From Sphingomonadaceae bacterium (GTDB lineage Bacteria > Pseudomonadota > Alphaproteobacteria > Sphingomonadales > Sphingomonadaceae), in the NCBI GenBank assembly GCA_019239915.1, contig JAFAZF010000065.1:1-64000 (forward strand): a stretch of DNA of 64,000 nucleotides. The letters are read 5' to 3'. How positions within the stretch are numbered: position 1 is the stretch's first letter; every line of letters begins with the position of its first letter. The position numbers and the translations under genes were made by a program. Shown here in pieces: positions 16,739 to 25,252 of this stretch. The notes below the pieces were generated by a model, which saw only the letters and a program-made list of their open reading frames with translations, ran no database searches and was not told where the DNA came from.

Positions 16739-17257
16739 TCAGCTTTCGGCAGCAGCGATCGCGGCGGCGTAGAGCGCCGTACTCGAGGCATCGAAGCCGA
16801 CGAAGAGCAGCGTGTCGAGCGCATCGCGGTGCGCGGCAAGCCAGTCGCGCGTCGCTTCGGCGGCGATCCGTGCCGCCTCCTGCTTCGGATAGCCGTAGAC
16901 GCCGGTCGAGATCGCCGGGAAGGCGATCGAACGCGCGGCGGCGTTGGCCGCGAGGTCCAGGCTGTTGCGGTAGCACGCCGCGAGCAGGTCGGCTTCGCCC
17001 GCACTGCCTCCGTGCCAGACCGGTCCCACGGTATGGATCACATGCGCGGCGGGCAGGCGGAAGCCCGGCGTGATCCGCGCCTCGCCGGTGGGGCAGGGCG
17101 CCAATGGCCGGCAGGCCTCCACGAGCGCGCGTCCGGCGGCGCGGTGGATCGCGCCGTCGACGCCGCCACCGCCCAGCAGGGTGCCGTTGGCAGCGTTGAC
17201 GATCGCGTCGACGGCGAGCGTCGTGATGTCGGCGGTGACGGCGCGCCAATCGGTCAT
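16739..17257 (-). CDS. Macro domain protein (ADP-ribose / O-acetyl-ADP-ribose hydrolase)
   Basis: A 172-residue single macro domain. Residues around 20-40 carry [25 protein letters not shown], which is the ADP-ribose-binding core with the active-site asparagines. The second loop is [11 protein letters not shown]. This pattern fits the YmdB-type deacetylase/hydrolase subgroup that removes O-acetyl-ADP-ribose or mono-ADP-ribose. It is the downstream member of a same-strand set of small genes (Tudor-like, SWIB, macro). No sirtuin or ADP-ribosyltransferase gene is adjacent. Confidence 0.9.
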   Translation of the reverse strand: MTDWRAVTADITTLAVDAIVNAANGTLLGGGGVDGAIHRAAGRALVEACRPLAPCPTGEARITPGFRLPAAHVIHTVGPVWHGGSAGEADLLAACYRNSLDLAANAAARSIAFPAISTGVYGYPKQEAARIAAEATRDWLAAHRDALDTLLFVGFDASSTALYAAAIAAAES

Positions 17258-17352
17258 GTTCCGTCAGCCGATCATGAAGGTCGAACGTCCGACATGCGAC
17301 CGCGCGCGCCGGAACGAGGCGGCGCGCGCGGCGAGCGTCAGGAAAGGATGAC

Positions 17353-17658
17353 CTATTTCAGGTGCGAAGACAGATGCTTGTTCATCTCGAACATGCTCGC
17401 CTTCTTCTTGCCGAAGATCTTCTCGAGCTTGGCGTCAGCGTTGATCTGGCGCTTGTCGGCCGCGTCCTGCAGACCGTTCTTCTTGATATAGTCCCAGACC
17501 TTGCTCACGACTTCGCTGCGCGGCATCGGTCCCGAACCTACGATCGCGCCGAGGTCGCTCGACGGTTGGACGGGCTTGTGGATACCGTTGGTGCGCGGGG
17601 CGGCGGCCTTCTTCGGTGCCGCTGCCTTCGTCGTGGTGGTCGCTTTTTTGGCCATCAT
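17353..17658 (-). CDS. SWIB/MDM2 domain protein with basic tail
   Basis: A 101-residue protein. Residues 1-30 are rich in Lys, Ala and Thr, like a histone-H1 tail. Residues 35-101 form a SWIB/MDM2 domain (GSGPMPRSEVVSKVWDYIKK, LQDAADKRQINADAKLEKIFG, FEMNKHLSSHL). Such proteins occur in chlamydiae, plants and some alphaproteobacteria and are thought to bind DNA or compact the nucleoid; the role here is inferred. ATGATG gives two possible starts one codon apart. Confidence 0.88.
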   Translation of the reverse strand: MMAKKATTTTKAAAPKKAAAPRTNGIHKPVQPSSDLGAIVGSGPMPRSEVVSKVWDYIKKNGLQDAADKRQINADAKLEKIFGKKKASMFEMNKHLSSHLK

Positions 17659-17814
17659 CTTCCTCCTGTCTACCGAGGACTGTAGAGCGAAAATTCAGCA
17701 CAGGCGAATGAAAATGCGCAGAGGTTCCGGCGCGAGCGGCTCCGGGTCGGAGCTTTTCCAAAAAACTATTCTCCGATTTAGATTGCGATGTTGCGATCGC
17801 GCCGGCGTCGCGCG

Positions 17815-18039
17815 TTAGCCGTCGTGCTTCAAGGCCGATGGCTTATGCGCGGCGCGGCCCCCCTTATCGCTCTTTACGATCAACTCGGGGTTATCCTTCG
17901 ATGCGGCGACTTCGTGGCCCTTGATCTTGGTCCGGCTCGTCGCGACGCGTTCGACCTTGCCGTGCGCGGTGCCGCCGTGCGACTTCCAGCTGACCTCGTC
18001 GCCCTTCTTGAAGCCGCCTACGGACTTGGTCGTCGCCAT
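17815..18039 (-). CDS. DUF2945 / HVA1 Tudor-like small protein
   Basis: A 74-residue protein of the DUF2945 (hypervirulence-associated Tudor-like) family: FKKGDEVSWKSHGGTAHGKV, then TSRTKIKGHEVAASKDNPELIVKS. The small beta-barrel fold is predicted from the family; ligand and role are unknown. AGGAGGCGAGA just before the ATG sets the start. It is rich in lysine and glycine and lies upstream of the SWIB gene on the same strand with a 156-base gap. Confidence 0.85.
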   Translation of the reverse strand: MATTKSVGGFKKGDEVSWKSHGGTAHGKVERVATSRTKIKGHEVAASKDNPELIVKSDKGGRAAHKPSALKHDG

Positions 18040-18107
18040 TCTCGCCTCCTCGTGCGCTGAAGCCGTGCCAATGGGCGGCGGCGCCAAAGGTTGCAGACGC
18101 CGCACGT

Positions 18108-20183
18108 TCAGCCGGAGGCGCCGAGCTCCTCGATTGCGAAGGCGTAGGCCTCGGCGCGCTCGCGCAGCGCCTCGTAGCGGCCGGACCTGCCGCCATGGCC
18201 GGCGCCCATGTTGATCTTGAGGAGGAGCGGATTGGCGTCCGTCTTCGTCGCGCGCAACTTCGCGGCCCATTTCGCCGGCTCCCAATAGGTGACGCGCGGA
18301 TCATGGAGACCGCCGGTGATCAGCATCGGCGGATAGGCTTGCGGCTTCACATTGTCGTAGGCCGAATAGCTTATCAGCAGGTCGAACGCGTCGGGATCCG
18401 TCACCGGATTGCCCCATTCGGGCCACTCGCCCGGCGTCAGCGGCAGCGTCTCGTCGAGCATGGTGTTGACCACGTCGACGAACGGGACGTCCGCGACGAT
18501 CGCGCCCCACAGCTCGGGATCGGTATTGGCAACGACGCCCATCAGCCCGCCGCCCGCCGATCCGCCGTTGATCGCGATGCGGCCGGGCGCGGCATAGCCG
18601 GCGGCGATCAGGCCCTGCGCGGCATCGACGAAATCGGTGAAGCTGTTCCAGCGTTTGGTGTTGGTGCCGTCCAGGTACCAGCCATAGCCCATGTCGTCGC
18701 CGCCGCGGATGTGCGCAATGGCATAGGCGAAGCCGCGATCGAGCAGACTGAGGCGATCGGTCGCAAAGCGCGGCGGCATCGCGATGCCATAAGCGCCGTA
18801 GGCGTAGAGGAAGAGCGGACCTGAGCCGTCGATCTTGAAGTCGGTGCGGTGAACGATCGAGACGGGCACCTGCTTGCCATCGCGCGCGGGCACCATCAGC
18901 CGCTTCGTGACGTAGCGCGAGGCGTCGTAGCCGGACGGTACCTCGCGCACCTTGAGCGTGGCCAGCGCGCCAATCGCCGGATCGAAGTCATAGACGGTGT
19001 CCGGCGTCACCATCGAGGAGTAGCTGAGGCGATAGACGCTGGGCGACGGTTCGGGATTGCCGGCGAGGCTGACGGAATAGCTTTCCTCCGCGAAAGGAAG
19101 GATCCGCTCGGCGCCGGTCGCATAGTCGCGCAATGCGATCTCATCGAGCCCGTCGACGCGCCGCTCGATCGCGAGATGGCGGCCGAAGGCGTGCAGCGAC
19201 TTCAGATAGACACGATCCGAGCCCGCGATGACGGTGCGCCAGTCGTCCGGGTTCGCCCAGTCTGCCTCGGCGAGGCGGAAGTTGACGTGCTCGTCATTGG
19301 TCAGGATCCACAGCTTCCCGTGGGCGCTGTCGACCGAATAGCGGCGGCGCTCCTTGCGTGGCGAGACGAGGATCAGTTCGGCGTCGGTGTTGGTCGCATC
19401 GAGCAGGCGGATCTCATCGGTCGCATTGTCGCCGACATGGATGCCGATCCAGCGGCGATCCTGCGTGCGGCCGACGGCGACGGTAAAGCCTTCGTTCTCG
19501 GTCTCGCGATAAAGCTCGCGATCATGCTCCGGATCGGTGCCGAGCTTGTGGAGCAGCGCCTTGTAGCTGCGCCATTCGGCGTTGACCTCGGTGTAGACCA
19601 GGCTGGCCCCGTCCGCCGCCCAGGCGATGTCGTGATTGACGACGTCGCTCACCGTCTCGATGTCCTGCATCGTCGCGAGATCACGGATACGCAAGGTGAA
19701 GCGCTCGGCGCCGCTCGCATCGGCCGACCAGGCGAGCAGCCGCCCATCCGGGCTCGCGCGCATCGCGCCGAGCCGGAAATAGGGCTTGCCTTCGGCCTCG
19801 GCCGGCTCGTCGAGGATCAGCTGTTCCTCGCCGAAGCCGTCGGCGCGCTTGCGGTACCAGCGGCGATACTGCGCGCCCGGCGCGAACGCCCACCAGTAGA
19901 GCCAGTCGCCATCCTGCTGCGGCACGCCGGCATCGTCTTCCTTGAGCCGGCCCTTCATCTCCACGAACAACGTCTCGACGAGCGGGTCAAGCGGCTTCAT
20001 CGCGGCTTCGAAATAGCCGTTCTCGGCGTTGAGATAGGCGAGGATCTCGGCGTTCTCGACGGTCGGATATCCGGGATCGCGCAGCCAGGCGTAATTGTCG
20101 GTGACGGTGCGGCCGTGCCGTTCGAAGCGATGTGGCCGGACGGCGGCGACGGGTGGGGCGGGCAGCTTGGCGGGATCGATCAT
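18108..20183 (-). CDS. ptrB: Oligopeptidase B (S9 family serine peptidase)
   Basis: A 691-residue S9A peptidase. A beta-propeller region (about residues 70-410) is followed by an alpha/beta hydrolase domain. The nucleophile is in NGGSAGGGLMG, the aspartate in HDPRVTYWEPAKW and the histidine in GAGHGGRSGR. Acidic residues before the catalytic domain fit the preference of oligopeptidase B for cleavage after Arg or Lys in short peptides. It is likely cytoplasmic; no signal peptide is seen. The start MIDPAKLPAPP is chosen over an in-frame ATG 36 bases upstream that lacks a ribosome site. Confidence 0.92.
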   Translation of the reverse strand: MIDPAKLPAPPVAAVRPHRFERHGRTVTDNYAWLRDPGYPTVENAEILAYLNAENGYFEAAMKPLDPLVETLFVEMKGRLKEDDAGVPQQDGDWLYWWAFAPGAQYRRWYRKRADGFGEEQLILDEPAEAEGKPYFRLGAMRASPDGRLLAWSADASGAERFTLRIRDLATMQDIETVSDVVNHDIAWAADGASLVYTEVNAEWRSYKALLHKLGTDPEHDRELYRETENEGFTVAVGRTQDRRWIGIHVGDNATDEIRLLDATNTDAELILVSPRKERRRYSVDSAHGKLWILTNDEHVNFRLAEADWANPDDWRTVIAGSDRVYLKSLHAFGRHLAIERRVDGLDEIALRDYATGAERILPFAEESYSVSLAGNPEPSPSVYRLSYSSMVTPDTVYDFDPAIGALATLKVREVPSGYDASRYVTKRLMVPARDGKQVPVSIVHRTDFKIDGSGPLFLYAYGAYGIAMPPRFATDRLSLLDRGFAYAIAHIRGGDDMGYGWYLDGTNTKRWNSFTDFVDAAQGLIAAGYAAPGRIAINGGSAGGGLMGVVANTDPELWGAIVADVPFVDVVNTMLDETLPLTPGEWPEWGNPVTDPDAFDLLISYSAYDNVKPQAYPPMLITGGLHDPRVTYWEPAKWAAKLRATKTDANPLLLKINMGAGHGGRSGRYEALRERAEAYAFAIEELGASG

Positions 20184-20376
20184 GGCCGCGCTTGTGGGGA
20201 GCACGCCGCCATCGTGCAAGGACGCACGCCGAAGATAACGACGCGCCCGCGGAACGATTTCATGCTACGGATCGATCGCTGTCCGCAACCCGAGTCCCGA
20301 TCGTCGGCATCGTTGCCGGCGCATCCCCGCGCTCGGACTGCCGGTATGCGCATGCGCCCTCGCCAGGAGACGTGAA

Positions 20377-21246
20377 ATGCCGATGCTCACCACCCGTGAC
20401 GGAACGCAGATCTATTATCGCGATTGGGGGAAGGGCCAGCCGGTCCTGTTCAGCCATGGCTGGCCGCTCACCGGCGATGCTTGGGAAAACCAGATGATGT
20501 TCCTACGCGCCCATGGCTACCGTGTGATCGCGCACGATCGGCGCGGCAACGGGCGTTCGGATCAGCCCGATTTCGGCAATGACGTCGATAGCTGGGCGGA
20601 CGATCTCGCCGATCTGATCGCCGAGCTCGATCTCGAGGATGTCGTGCTGGTCGGCCATTCGACCGGCGGCGGTGAGGTCGCGCGTTACATCGGCCGCCAC
20701 GGCACCGGTCGCGTCGCCAAGGTCGTGCTGCTCGATTCGATGGTGCCGAGAATGCTGCAGGCGCCGGACAATCCCGCGGGCGTGCCGATCGAGGCGATCG
20801 ACCAGATCAGGGCCGGTACGGTCGGCAGTCGATCGCAGTTCTTCAAGGACGTCACCGCGCCCTTCTTCAGCGCGAACCGCGAGGAATCGAAGGTGACGCA
20901 AGGCATGCGCGACCTGTTCTGGTTTCAGGGGCTGCAAGGCGGCGCGCTGGCACAGTATGAAACGTCGTTCAGCTGGCAGCTCGACTATACCGAAGATGCC
21001 AAGCGCATCGACGTGCCGACGCTGGTGATCCACGGCGACGACGATCAGATCGTGCCGATCGACGCCGGCGGCCGCGCGGCGGCCAAGATCATCGCGGACG
21101 TACGGCTGATCGTCTATTCCGGCGGCAACCACGGTATCGCGATCACCGATCCCGATCGGGTGAACGCCGATCTGCTCGCCTTCATCCAGGAGCAGCCGGC
21201 ATCGGCATCGCCGGAAACGAGCGCGGCGGAGCCGACGCCCGCCTGA
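20377..21246 (+). CDS. Alpha/beta hydrolase, non-heme chloroperoxidase/arylesterase type
   Basis: A 289-residue hydrolase closely resembling bacterial non-heme chloroperoxidases and aryl esterases. The features are FSHGWPLTGDAW, HDRRGNGRSDQP, the nucleophile Ser95 in GHSTGGGE, Asp in HGDDDQIVP and His in GGNHGI. It acts on small esters and may generate peracids. AGGAG lies eight bases before the ATG. The C-terminus has a short Ala/Ser/Pro/Thr tail. It is divergent from oligopeptidase B. Confidence 0.88.
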   Translation: MPMLTTRDGTQIYYRDWGKGQPVLFSHGWPLTGDAWENQMMFLRAHGYRVIAHDRRGNGRSDQPDFGNDVDSWADDLADLIAELDLEDVVLVGHSTGGGEVARYIGRHGTGRVAKVVLLDSMVPRMLQAPDNPAGVPIEAIDQIRAGTVGSRSQFFKDVTAPFFSANREESKVTQGMRDLFWFQGLQGGALAQYETSFSWQLDYTEDAKRIDVPTLVIHGDDDQIVPIDAGGRAAAKIIADVRLIVYSGGNHGIAITDPDRVNADLLAFIQEQPASASPETSAAEPTPA

Positions 21247-21267
21247 AGTCTTGCCGGGCGCGCCGGG

Positions 21268-21927
21268 TCAGTCCTGATCCGGCGCGCCACCGGGGAAATA
21301 CTCCCGGAAGTAGCGCGCGTCCTTGATGCAGCGAGACATTTCCGGCGTTGCGTTGAGGCGGGCGCGGTAGGCGGCGGCGTTGGGGAAGCGATCGCGCCAC
21401 GGATGGACCCAGTCCGAATAGAAGAGCGGCGGCGCGGCGGCGCAGTCGGCGAGCGTGAAAGCGTCACCCACGGCCCATGCGCGGCCGTCCATATGCGCAT
21501 CGAGCCAGCCGAGCGCGGTCTCAAGCCGATCGTGCGCTTGCGCGACGCCGACCGGATCCTGCGTCTCCGGCGCACGCAGGCGATCCCCGACGATCGCCTG
21601 TGTCGGCGCGTGGATGTAATTGTCGAAGAAGCGATCGAGCGCGCGAACCTCGAGCGCCGTGTCCGCATCCGAAGGGATCAGCGGGCTTGATCCGGGATGA
21701 TGGCGATCGAGATATTCGACGATGATGCTCGCTTCGGTCACCACGCGGCCGTCGTCGACCAGCAGCGGCATCTTCGCCAGCGGCCACAGCCGGCGCCATT
21801 CGTCGTCGGTCGCCGCATCGCCGTTGTTCACTAGTCGCACCTGGAACGCCGTGCCGGCGCGATAGAGCGGGATCAGCGCCTTCCAGCAATAGGAGGAGAA
21901 GGGGTGGTAGAAGAGGTGCAACGCCAT
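21268..21927 (-). CDS. Glutathione S-transferase family protein
   Basis: A 219-residue GST. The N-terminal thioredoxin fold begins with LHLFYHPFSSYCWKALIPLYRAG, with serine and cysteine at the active-site turn. KMPLLVDDGRVVTEASIIVEYLD is the glutathione-binding part. The C-terminal domain is helical, with WAVGDAFTLADCAA as the N-capping box. GGAGAGAG precedes the ATG; an in-frame ATG 42 bases further upstream overlaps the preceding gene and is rejected. It lies 17 bases after the ArsC-family gene, so the two form a probable operon. Confidence 0.87.
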   Translation of the reverse strand: MALHLFYHPFSSYCWKALIPLYRAGTAFQVRLVNNGDAATDDEWRRLWPLAKMPLLVDDGRVVTEASIIVEYLDRHHPGSSPLIPSDADTALEVRALDRFFDNYIHAPTQAIVGDRLRAPETQDPVGVAQAHDRLETALGWLDAHMDGRAWAVGDAFTLADCAAAPPLFYSDWVHPWRDRFPNAAAYRARLNATPEMSRCIKDARYFREYFPGGAPDQD

Positions 21928-21944
21928 CGTCTCTCTCCGCAAGG

Positions 21945-22295
21945 TTACGCCTTGAAAGCAGCGATCCACTCGTCCGGCTTGAAGCCGACCAGCAAGCCGC
22001 CGTCATGCTCGACGATCGGCCGCTTGATGCAGGAGGGGTGCGCGGCCATCGTCGCGGCCGCTTGGGCGCCGGCTAGGTCCAATTTCAGCGCATCGGGCAG
22101 CTTCTTGTAGGTCGTGCCGGCCTTGTTCAGCACACGTGCTAGGCCCGCCCGCTCGATCCATCCCGCGATCCGCGCGGCATCGGCTCCGTGTTTCTTGTAG
22201 TCGTGAAAGGCGTAGGCGATGCCGCGATCGGCGAGCCAGCCACGCGCCTTCTTGACCGTATCGCAGTTCGGTATCCCGTAGAGCGTGACGGTCAT
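21945..22295 (-). CDS. ArsC/Spx family protein, YffB-like
   Basis: A 116-residue thioredoxin-fold protein of the ArsC superfamily. The signature is YGIPNCDTVKKARGWL with Cys11, and the later SCIKRPIVEHDGGLLVGF. This matches the YffB-like group, which may be glutathione-dependent thiol reductases; arsenate reduction is not implied. It has no CxxC motif, which separates it from Gram-positive Spx. The GST gene follows closely on the same strand, which supports a glutathione-related role. Confidence 0.88.
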   Translation of the reverse strand: MTVTLYGIPNCDTVKKARGWLADRGIAYAFHDYKKHGADAARIAGWIERAGLARVLNKAGTTYKKLPDALKLDLAGAQAAATMAAHPSCIKRPIVEHDGGLLVGFKPDEWIAAFKA

Positions 22296-22391
22296 TCCGC
22301 GATCCTTCCTGATCGACTTCCGCTGTCGGGGGAGAGCATATCGGCCGCCGCGTCGCCAGCATCTTCGCGGCGACCGGTCAGCATATATTCC

Positions 22392-22565
22392 CGGTGCTCC
22401 GGCGAAGGCTGGAGCAGTGGATGGGGAGCGCGGCGCTTGTCGCCGGCGCTCCGGCCTGCGCCGGAGCAAGGAAGCTGAGGGCCGGCCGCTCCGTGCTCCT
22501 GCGGAAGCAGGAGCCGCAGGCGCAGCGCCGGCCCCGGCTAGCTCCGGCTTTCGCCGGAGCACAGG
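22392..22565. repeat. Nested palindromic element, GCTCCGGCGAAGGC family
   Basis: Outer arms (GTGCTCCGGCGAAGGCTGGAGC-type and its complement) enclose at least two further hairpins, GCTCCGGCCTGCGCCGGAGC and GCTCCTGCGGAAGCAGGAGC. It occupies most of the 318-base gap between the ArsC-family and aminopeptidase genes; no gene is seen there. Confidence 0.85.
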
Positions 22566-22613
22566 AGGAAGCGCACCTTCCGCACCGGCTCCGACAGGTC
22601 TATCTATTCGCGC

Positions 22614-24413
22614 ATGTCAACGCATGCCGATCGCCTCGCCGCTTTGCGCGAGGAACTCGCCCGTCGTCGCCTCGATGGCTTCGTCGTCCCGCTCACCGAC
22701 GAGCATATGAGCGAATATGTCGGCGCCTACGCCCAGCGGCTCGCCTGGCTGACCGGGTTCGAGGGCTCGGCGGGCTCGGCGGTGGTGTTGCCGCAGGAAG
22801 CGGCGATCTTCGTCGACGGGCGCTATACGCTGCAGGTGCGCGAGCAGGTCTCGGCCGAACAGTGGAGCTACCAGTCGGTGCCGCAGACGAGCGTCACCGA
22901 ATGGCTGCGCGAGCATGCGCGCGAGGGCGCGCGGATCGGCTACGATCCGTGGCTGCACACCAAGGGCTGGGTGCGGCAGGCCCGCGAGCAACTCGCGGCG
23001 CGCGGTGCCGAACTCGTCGCGGTCGACACCAATCCGGTCGATGCGATCTGGCCCGACCGGCCGGCGCCGTCGGATGCGCGCCTCGTCGTCCAGCCCGACG
23101 ATCTCGCCGGCAAGTCGTCGGCGGCCAAACGGCAGGAGATGGCCGACGCGCTGGCGAAGGCGGGTGCCGACGCCGCGGTGCTCTCCGCGCTCGATTCGAT
23201 CGCCTGGACGTTCAACGTGCGCGGCACCGATGTCGCGCGGACGCCGGTCGCGCTCGCCTATGCGCTGGTCCGCGCCGACGGCACCGCCGACCTGTTCGTC
23301 GCACCCGACAAGATCGACGATGCGGTGCGCCAGCATCTCGGCAACGCGGTGCGGCTGCACCCGCGCGCCGATTTCGCGAAGGCGCTGGCCGGTCTCGCGG
23401 GCAAGCGCGTGCTCGTCGATCCCGAGCGCGGCGTCGCGGCGATCTTCGAAGCGCTGGAGCAGGGCGGCGCGACGCTGATCGAGGGCCGCGATCCCGCCGT
23501 GCTGCCCAAGGCGATCAAGAACGATGCCGAGATCGCCGGCACCAAGGCCGCGCACCTGCGCGACGGCGCGGCGCTCACCCGCTTCCTGCACTGGCTCTCG
23601 ATCGAGGCGCCGAAGGGGAGGCTGGATGAACTCAAGGCCTCTGATCGTCTGGAGGCGTTCCGCGCCGAGACCGGCAAGCTGCGCGACCTCTCCTTCGACA
23701 CGATCTCGGGATCGGGCGCGAACGGCGCGATCGTCCACTATCGCGCCAGCGAGAAGACCAACCGGCCGATTGAGGCGGGCACGCTCTATCTCGTCGACAG
23801 CGGCGGCCAGTATCAGGACGGCACCACCGACGTGACGCGCACCGTCGCGATCGGCGAACCGACACCCGAGATGCGCGATCGCTTCACGCGCGTGCTCAAG
23901 GGTCATATCGCGCTGGGCTCGGCCGTCTTCCCGGTAGGCACGCGCGGCAGCCAGCTCGACGTGCTCGCGCGGCAGTTCCTCTGGGCGGCCGGGCTCGATT
24001 ACGCGCATGGCACCGGCCACGGCGTCGGCGCCTATCTCGGCGTCCACGAGGGACCGCAGCGCATCGCGACGAGCAGTGGCGGCCAGGCGGGCACCGAGGA
24101 ACCGCTACGCGCCGGCATGATCGTCTCCAACGAGCCGGGCTACTACAAGACCGGCGGCTACGGCATCCGCATCGAGAATCTGGTGCTGGTCGAGCCGCGC
24201 GACGTTGCGGGCGCCGAGAAGGAGATGCTCGGCTTCCACACGCTGACGCTGGCGCCGATCGATCGCCGGCTGGTGGATCCAGCGCTGATGTCGGAGGCGG
24301 AGCGTGCCTGGCTCGACGGTTATCATGCGCGGGTGCGCAAGGAGATCGGCCCGCTGGTGCCGGCCGAGGTGCGCTGCTGGCTCGACGAGGTGACGGCGCC
24401 GATCAGCGCTTGA
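22614..24413 (+). CDS. Xaa-Pro aminopeptidase P (M24 family)
   Basis: A 599-residue aminopeptidase P of the long three-domain type found in alphaproteobacteria and eukaryotes. Two N-terminal creatinase-like domains are followed by the pita-bread catalytic domain. Metal ligands are the aspartates in LVDSGGQYQDGTTDVTRT, the histidine in AHGTGHGVG, and the glutamates in SNEPGYY and RIENLVLV. It removes N-terminal residues preceding proline. A C-terminal APP domain (ADRRLVDP-like to TAPISA) is present. No signal peptide is seen, so it is cytoplasmic. Confidence 0.92.
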   Translation: MSTHADRLAALREELARRRLDGFVVPLTDEHMSEYVGAYAQRLAWLTGFEGSAGSAVVLPQEAAIFVDGRYTLQVREQVSAEQWSYQSVPQTSVTEWLREHAREGARIGYDPWLHTKGWVRQAREQLAARGAELVAVDTNPVDAIWPDRPAPSDARLVVQPDDLAGKSSAAKRQEMADALAKAGADAAVLSALDSIAWTFNVRGTDVARTPVALAYALVRADGTADLFVAPDKIDDAVRQHLGNAVRLHPRADFAKALAGLAGKRVLVDPERGVAAIFEALEQGGATLIEGRDPAVLPKAIKNDAEIAGTKAAHLRDGAALTRFLHWLSIEAPKGRLDELKASDRLEAFRAETGKLRDLSFDTISGSGANGAIVHYRASEKTNRPIEAGTLYLVDSGGQYQDGTTDVTRTVAIGEPTPEMRDRFTRVLKGHIALGSAVFPVGTRGSQLDVLARQFLWAAGLDYAHGTGHGVGAYLGVHEGPQRIATSSGGQAGTEEPLRAGMIVSNEPGYYKTGGYGIRIENLVLVEPRDVAGAEKEMLGFHTLTLAPIDRRLVDPALMSEAERAWLDGYHARVRKEIGPLVPAEVRCWLDEVTAPISA

Positions 24414-24421
24414 ACCCAGCC

Positions 24422-24500
24422 CCGTTCGTCCCGAGCGAAGTCGAGGGACGTGCAGCGATCGAATTGCCAGCGTGTCTCGACTGCGCTCGACACGAACGGG
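24422..24500. repeat. REP-like paired palindrome (family 1)
   Basis: A CCCGTTCGTCCCGAGCGAAG arm and its inverted partner ending in CGAACGGG lie between the aminopeptidase and glutathione peroxidase genes. Confidence 0.8.
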
Positions 24501-24522
24501 AAACCTGGGAGGGCAAAGGGAA

Positions 24523-25128
24523 ATGAACAAGCTGGCTTACATCGCGCTCGGCGTGATCGTGCTGGGGGCGCTCGGCTATGTCGCCGCCGCGCAATTCCCC
24601 AAGGCGCGGATCAACCCGATGCCCGCCGAGGAAGCGTCGCGGCACAGCGCCTGGGATTTCGACCTCACCGCGATCGATGGCACGCCGCTGCCGATGGCGA
24701 GGTTCAAGGGCGACGTCGTGCTGCTCGTCAACACCGCAAGCTTTTGCGGCTTCACACCGCAATACGATGGGCTCGAGAAGCTGCAGGACAGCTATGCGCC
24801 GAAGGGCTTCACCGTGATCGGCGTGCCGTCGGGCGATTTCCTCGGGCAGGAATATGGCTCGAACCACGAGATCTCGCAGTTCTGCCGCACCAAATTCGGC
24901 ATAAAGTTCCCGCTCGCCGAGAAGGCGGACGTCGTCGGCGCCAACACCATCCCGATCTATCGCTGGGCGGCGGCGGTGCTCGGCCGCGGCAACGCGCCCA
25001 AGTGGAACTTCCACAAATATCTGATCGGCCGAGACGGCAAGCTGATCACCGCCTTCGGCACGAAGGTGACGCCGAACGACCCCAGCGTGACGAAGGCGAT
25101 CGAGGCGGCGCTGGCGGCGAAGGCTTGA
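24523..25128 (+). CDS. Membrane-anchored glutathione peroxidase family protein
   Basis: A 201-residue thiol peroxidase. Residues 5-24 form a hydrophobic anchor, or an uncleaved signal, so the enzyme probably faces the periplasm. The active-site Cys75 lies in NTASFCGFTPQY. The Gln is replaced by the stretch VPSGDFLGQEYGSN, and the Trp is in KWNFHKYL. It reduces hydroperoxides using thioredoxin or glutathione. The start is set by GGAGGGCAAAGG. The family is usually cytoplasmic or exported in short forms; an N-terminal anchor is less common. Confidence 0.87.
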   Translation: MNKLAYIALGVIVLGALGYVAAAQFPKARINPMPAEEASRHSAWDFDLTAIDGTPLPMARFKGDVVLLVNTASFCGFTPQYDGLEKLQDSYAPKGFTVIGVPSGDFLGQEYGSNHEISQFCRTKFGIKFPLAEKADVVGANTIPIYRWAAAVLGRGNAPKWNFHKYLIGRDGKLITAFGTKVTPNDPSVTKAIEAALAAKA

Positions 25129-25150
25129 ATGCTGCCCTAGCCTCTCCAAT

Positions 25151-25232
25151 CCGTTCGTCCAGAGCGTAGTCGAAGGACGTGCCCCGAGCGCTGTCCTGCT
25201 TGGCACGCACTTCGACTGCGCTCAGTGTGAGG
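25151..25232. repeat. REP-like paired palindrome (family 1), degenerate
   Basis: CCGTTCGTCCAGAGCGTAG and an inverted ACTTCGACTGCGCTCAGTG partner lie between convergent genes. The arms differ more than in other copies. Confidence 0.7.
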
Positions 25233-25252
25233 GCTTTGCTTTTCGTGTTCCG

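Noticed and set aside
20184-20376. A small frame (37 codons, MLRIDRCPQ...) between ptrB and the chloroperoxidase-like gene
   Set aside because: It lacks a ribosome site, has Arg/Pro-rich random composition and runs into the ribosome site of the next gene.
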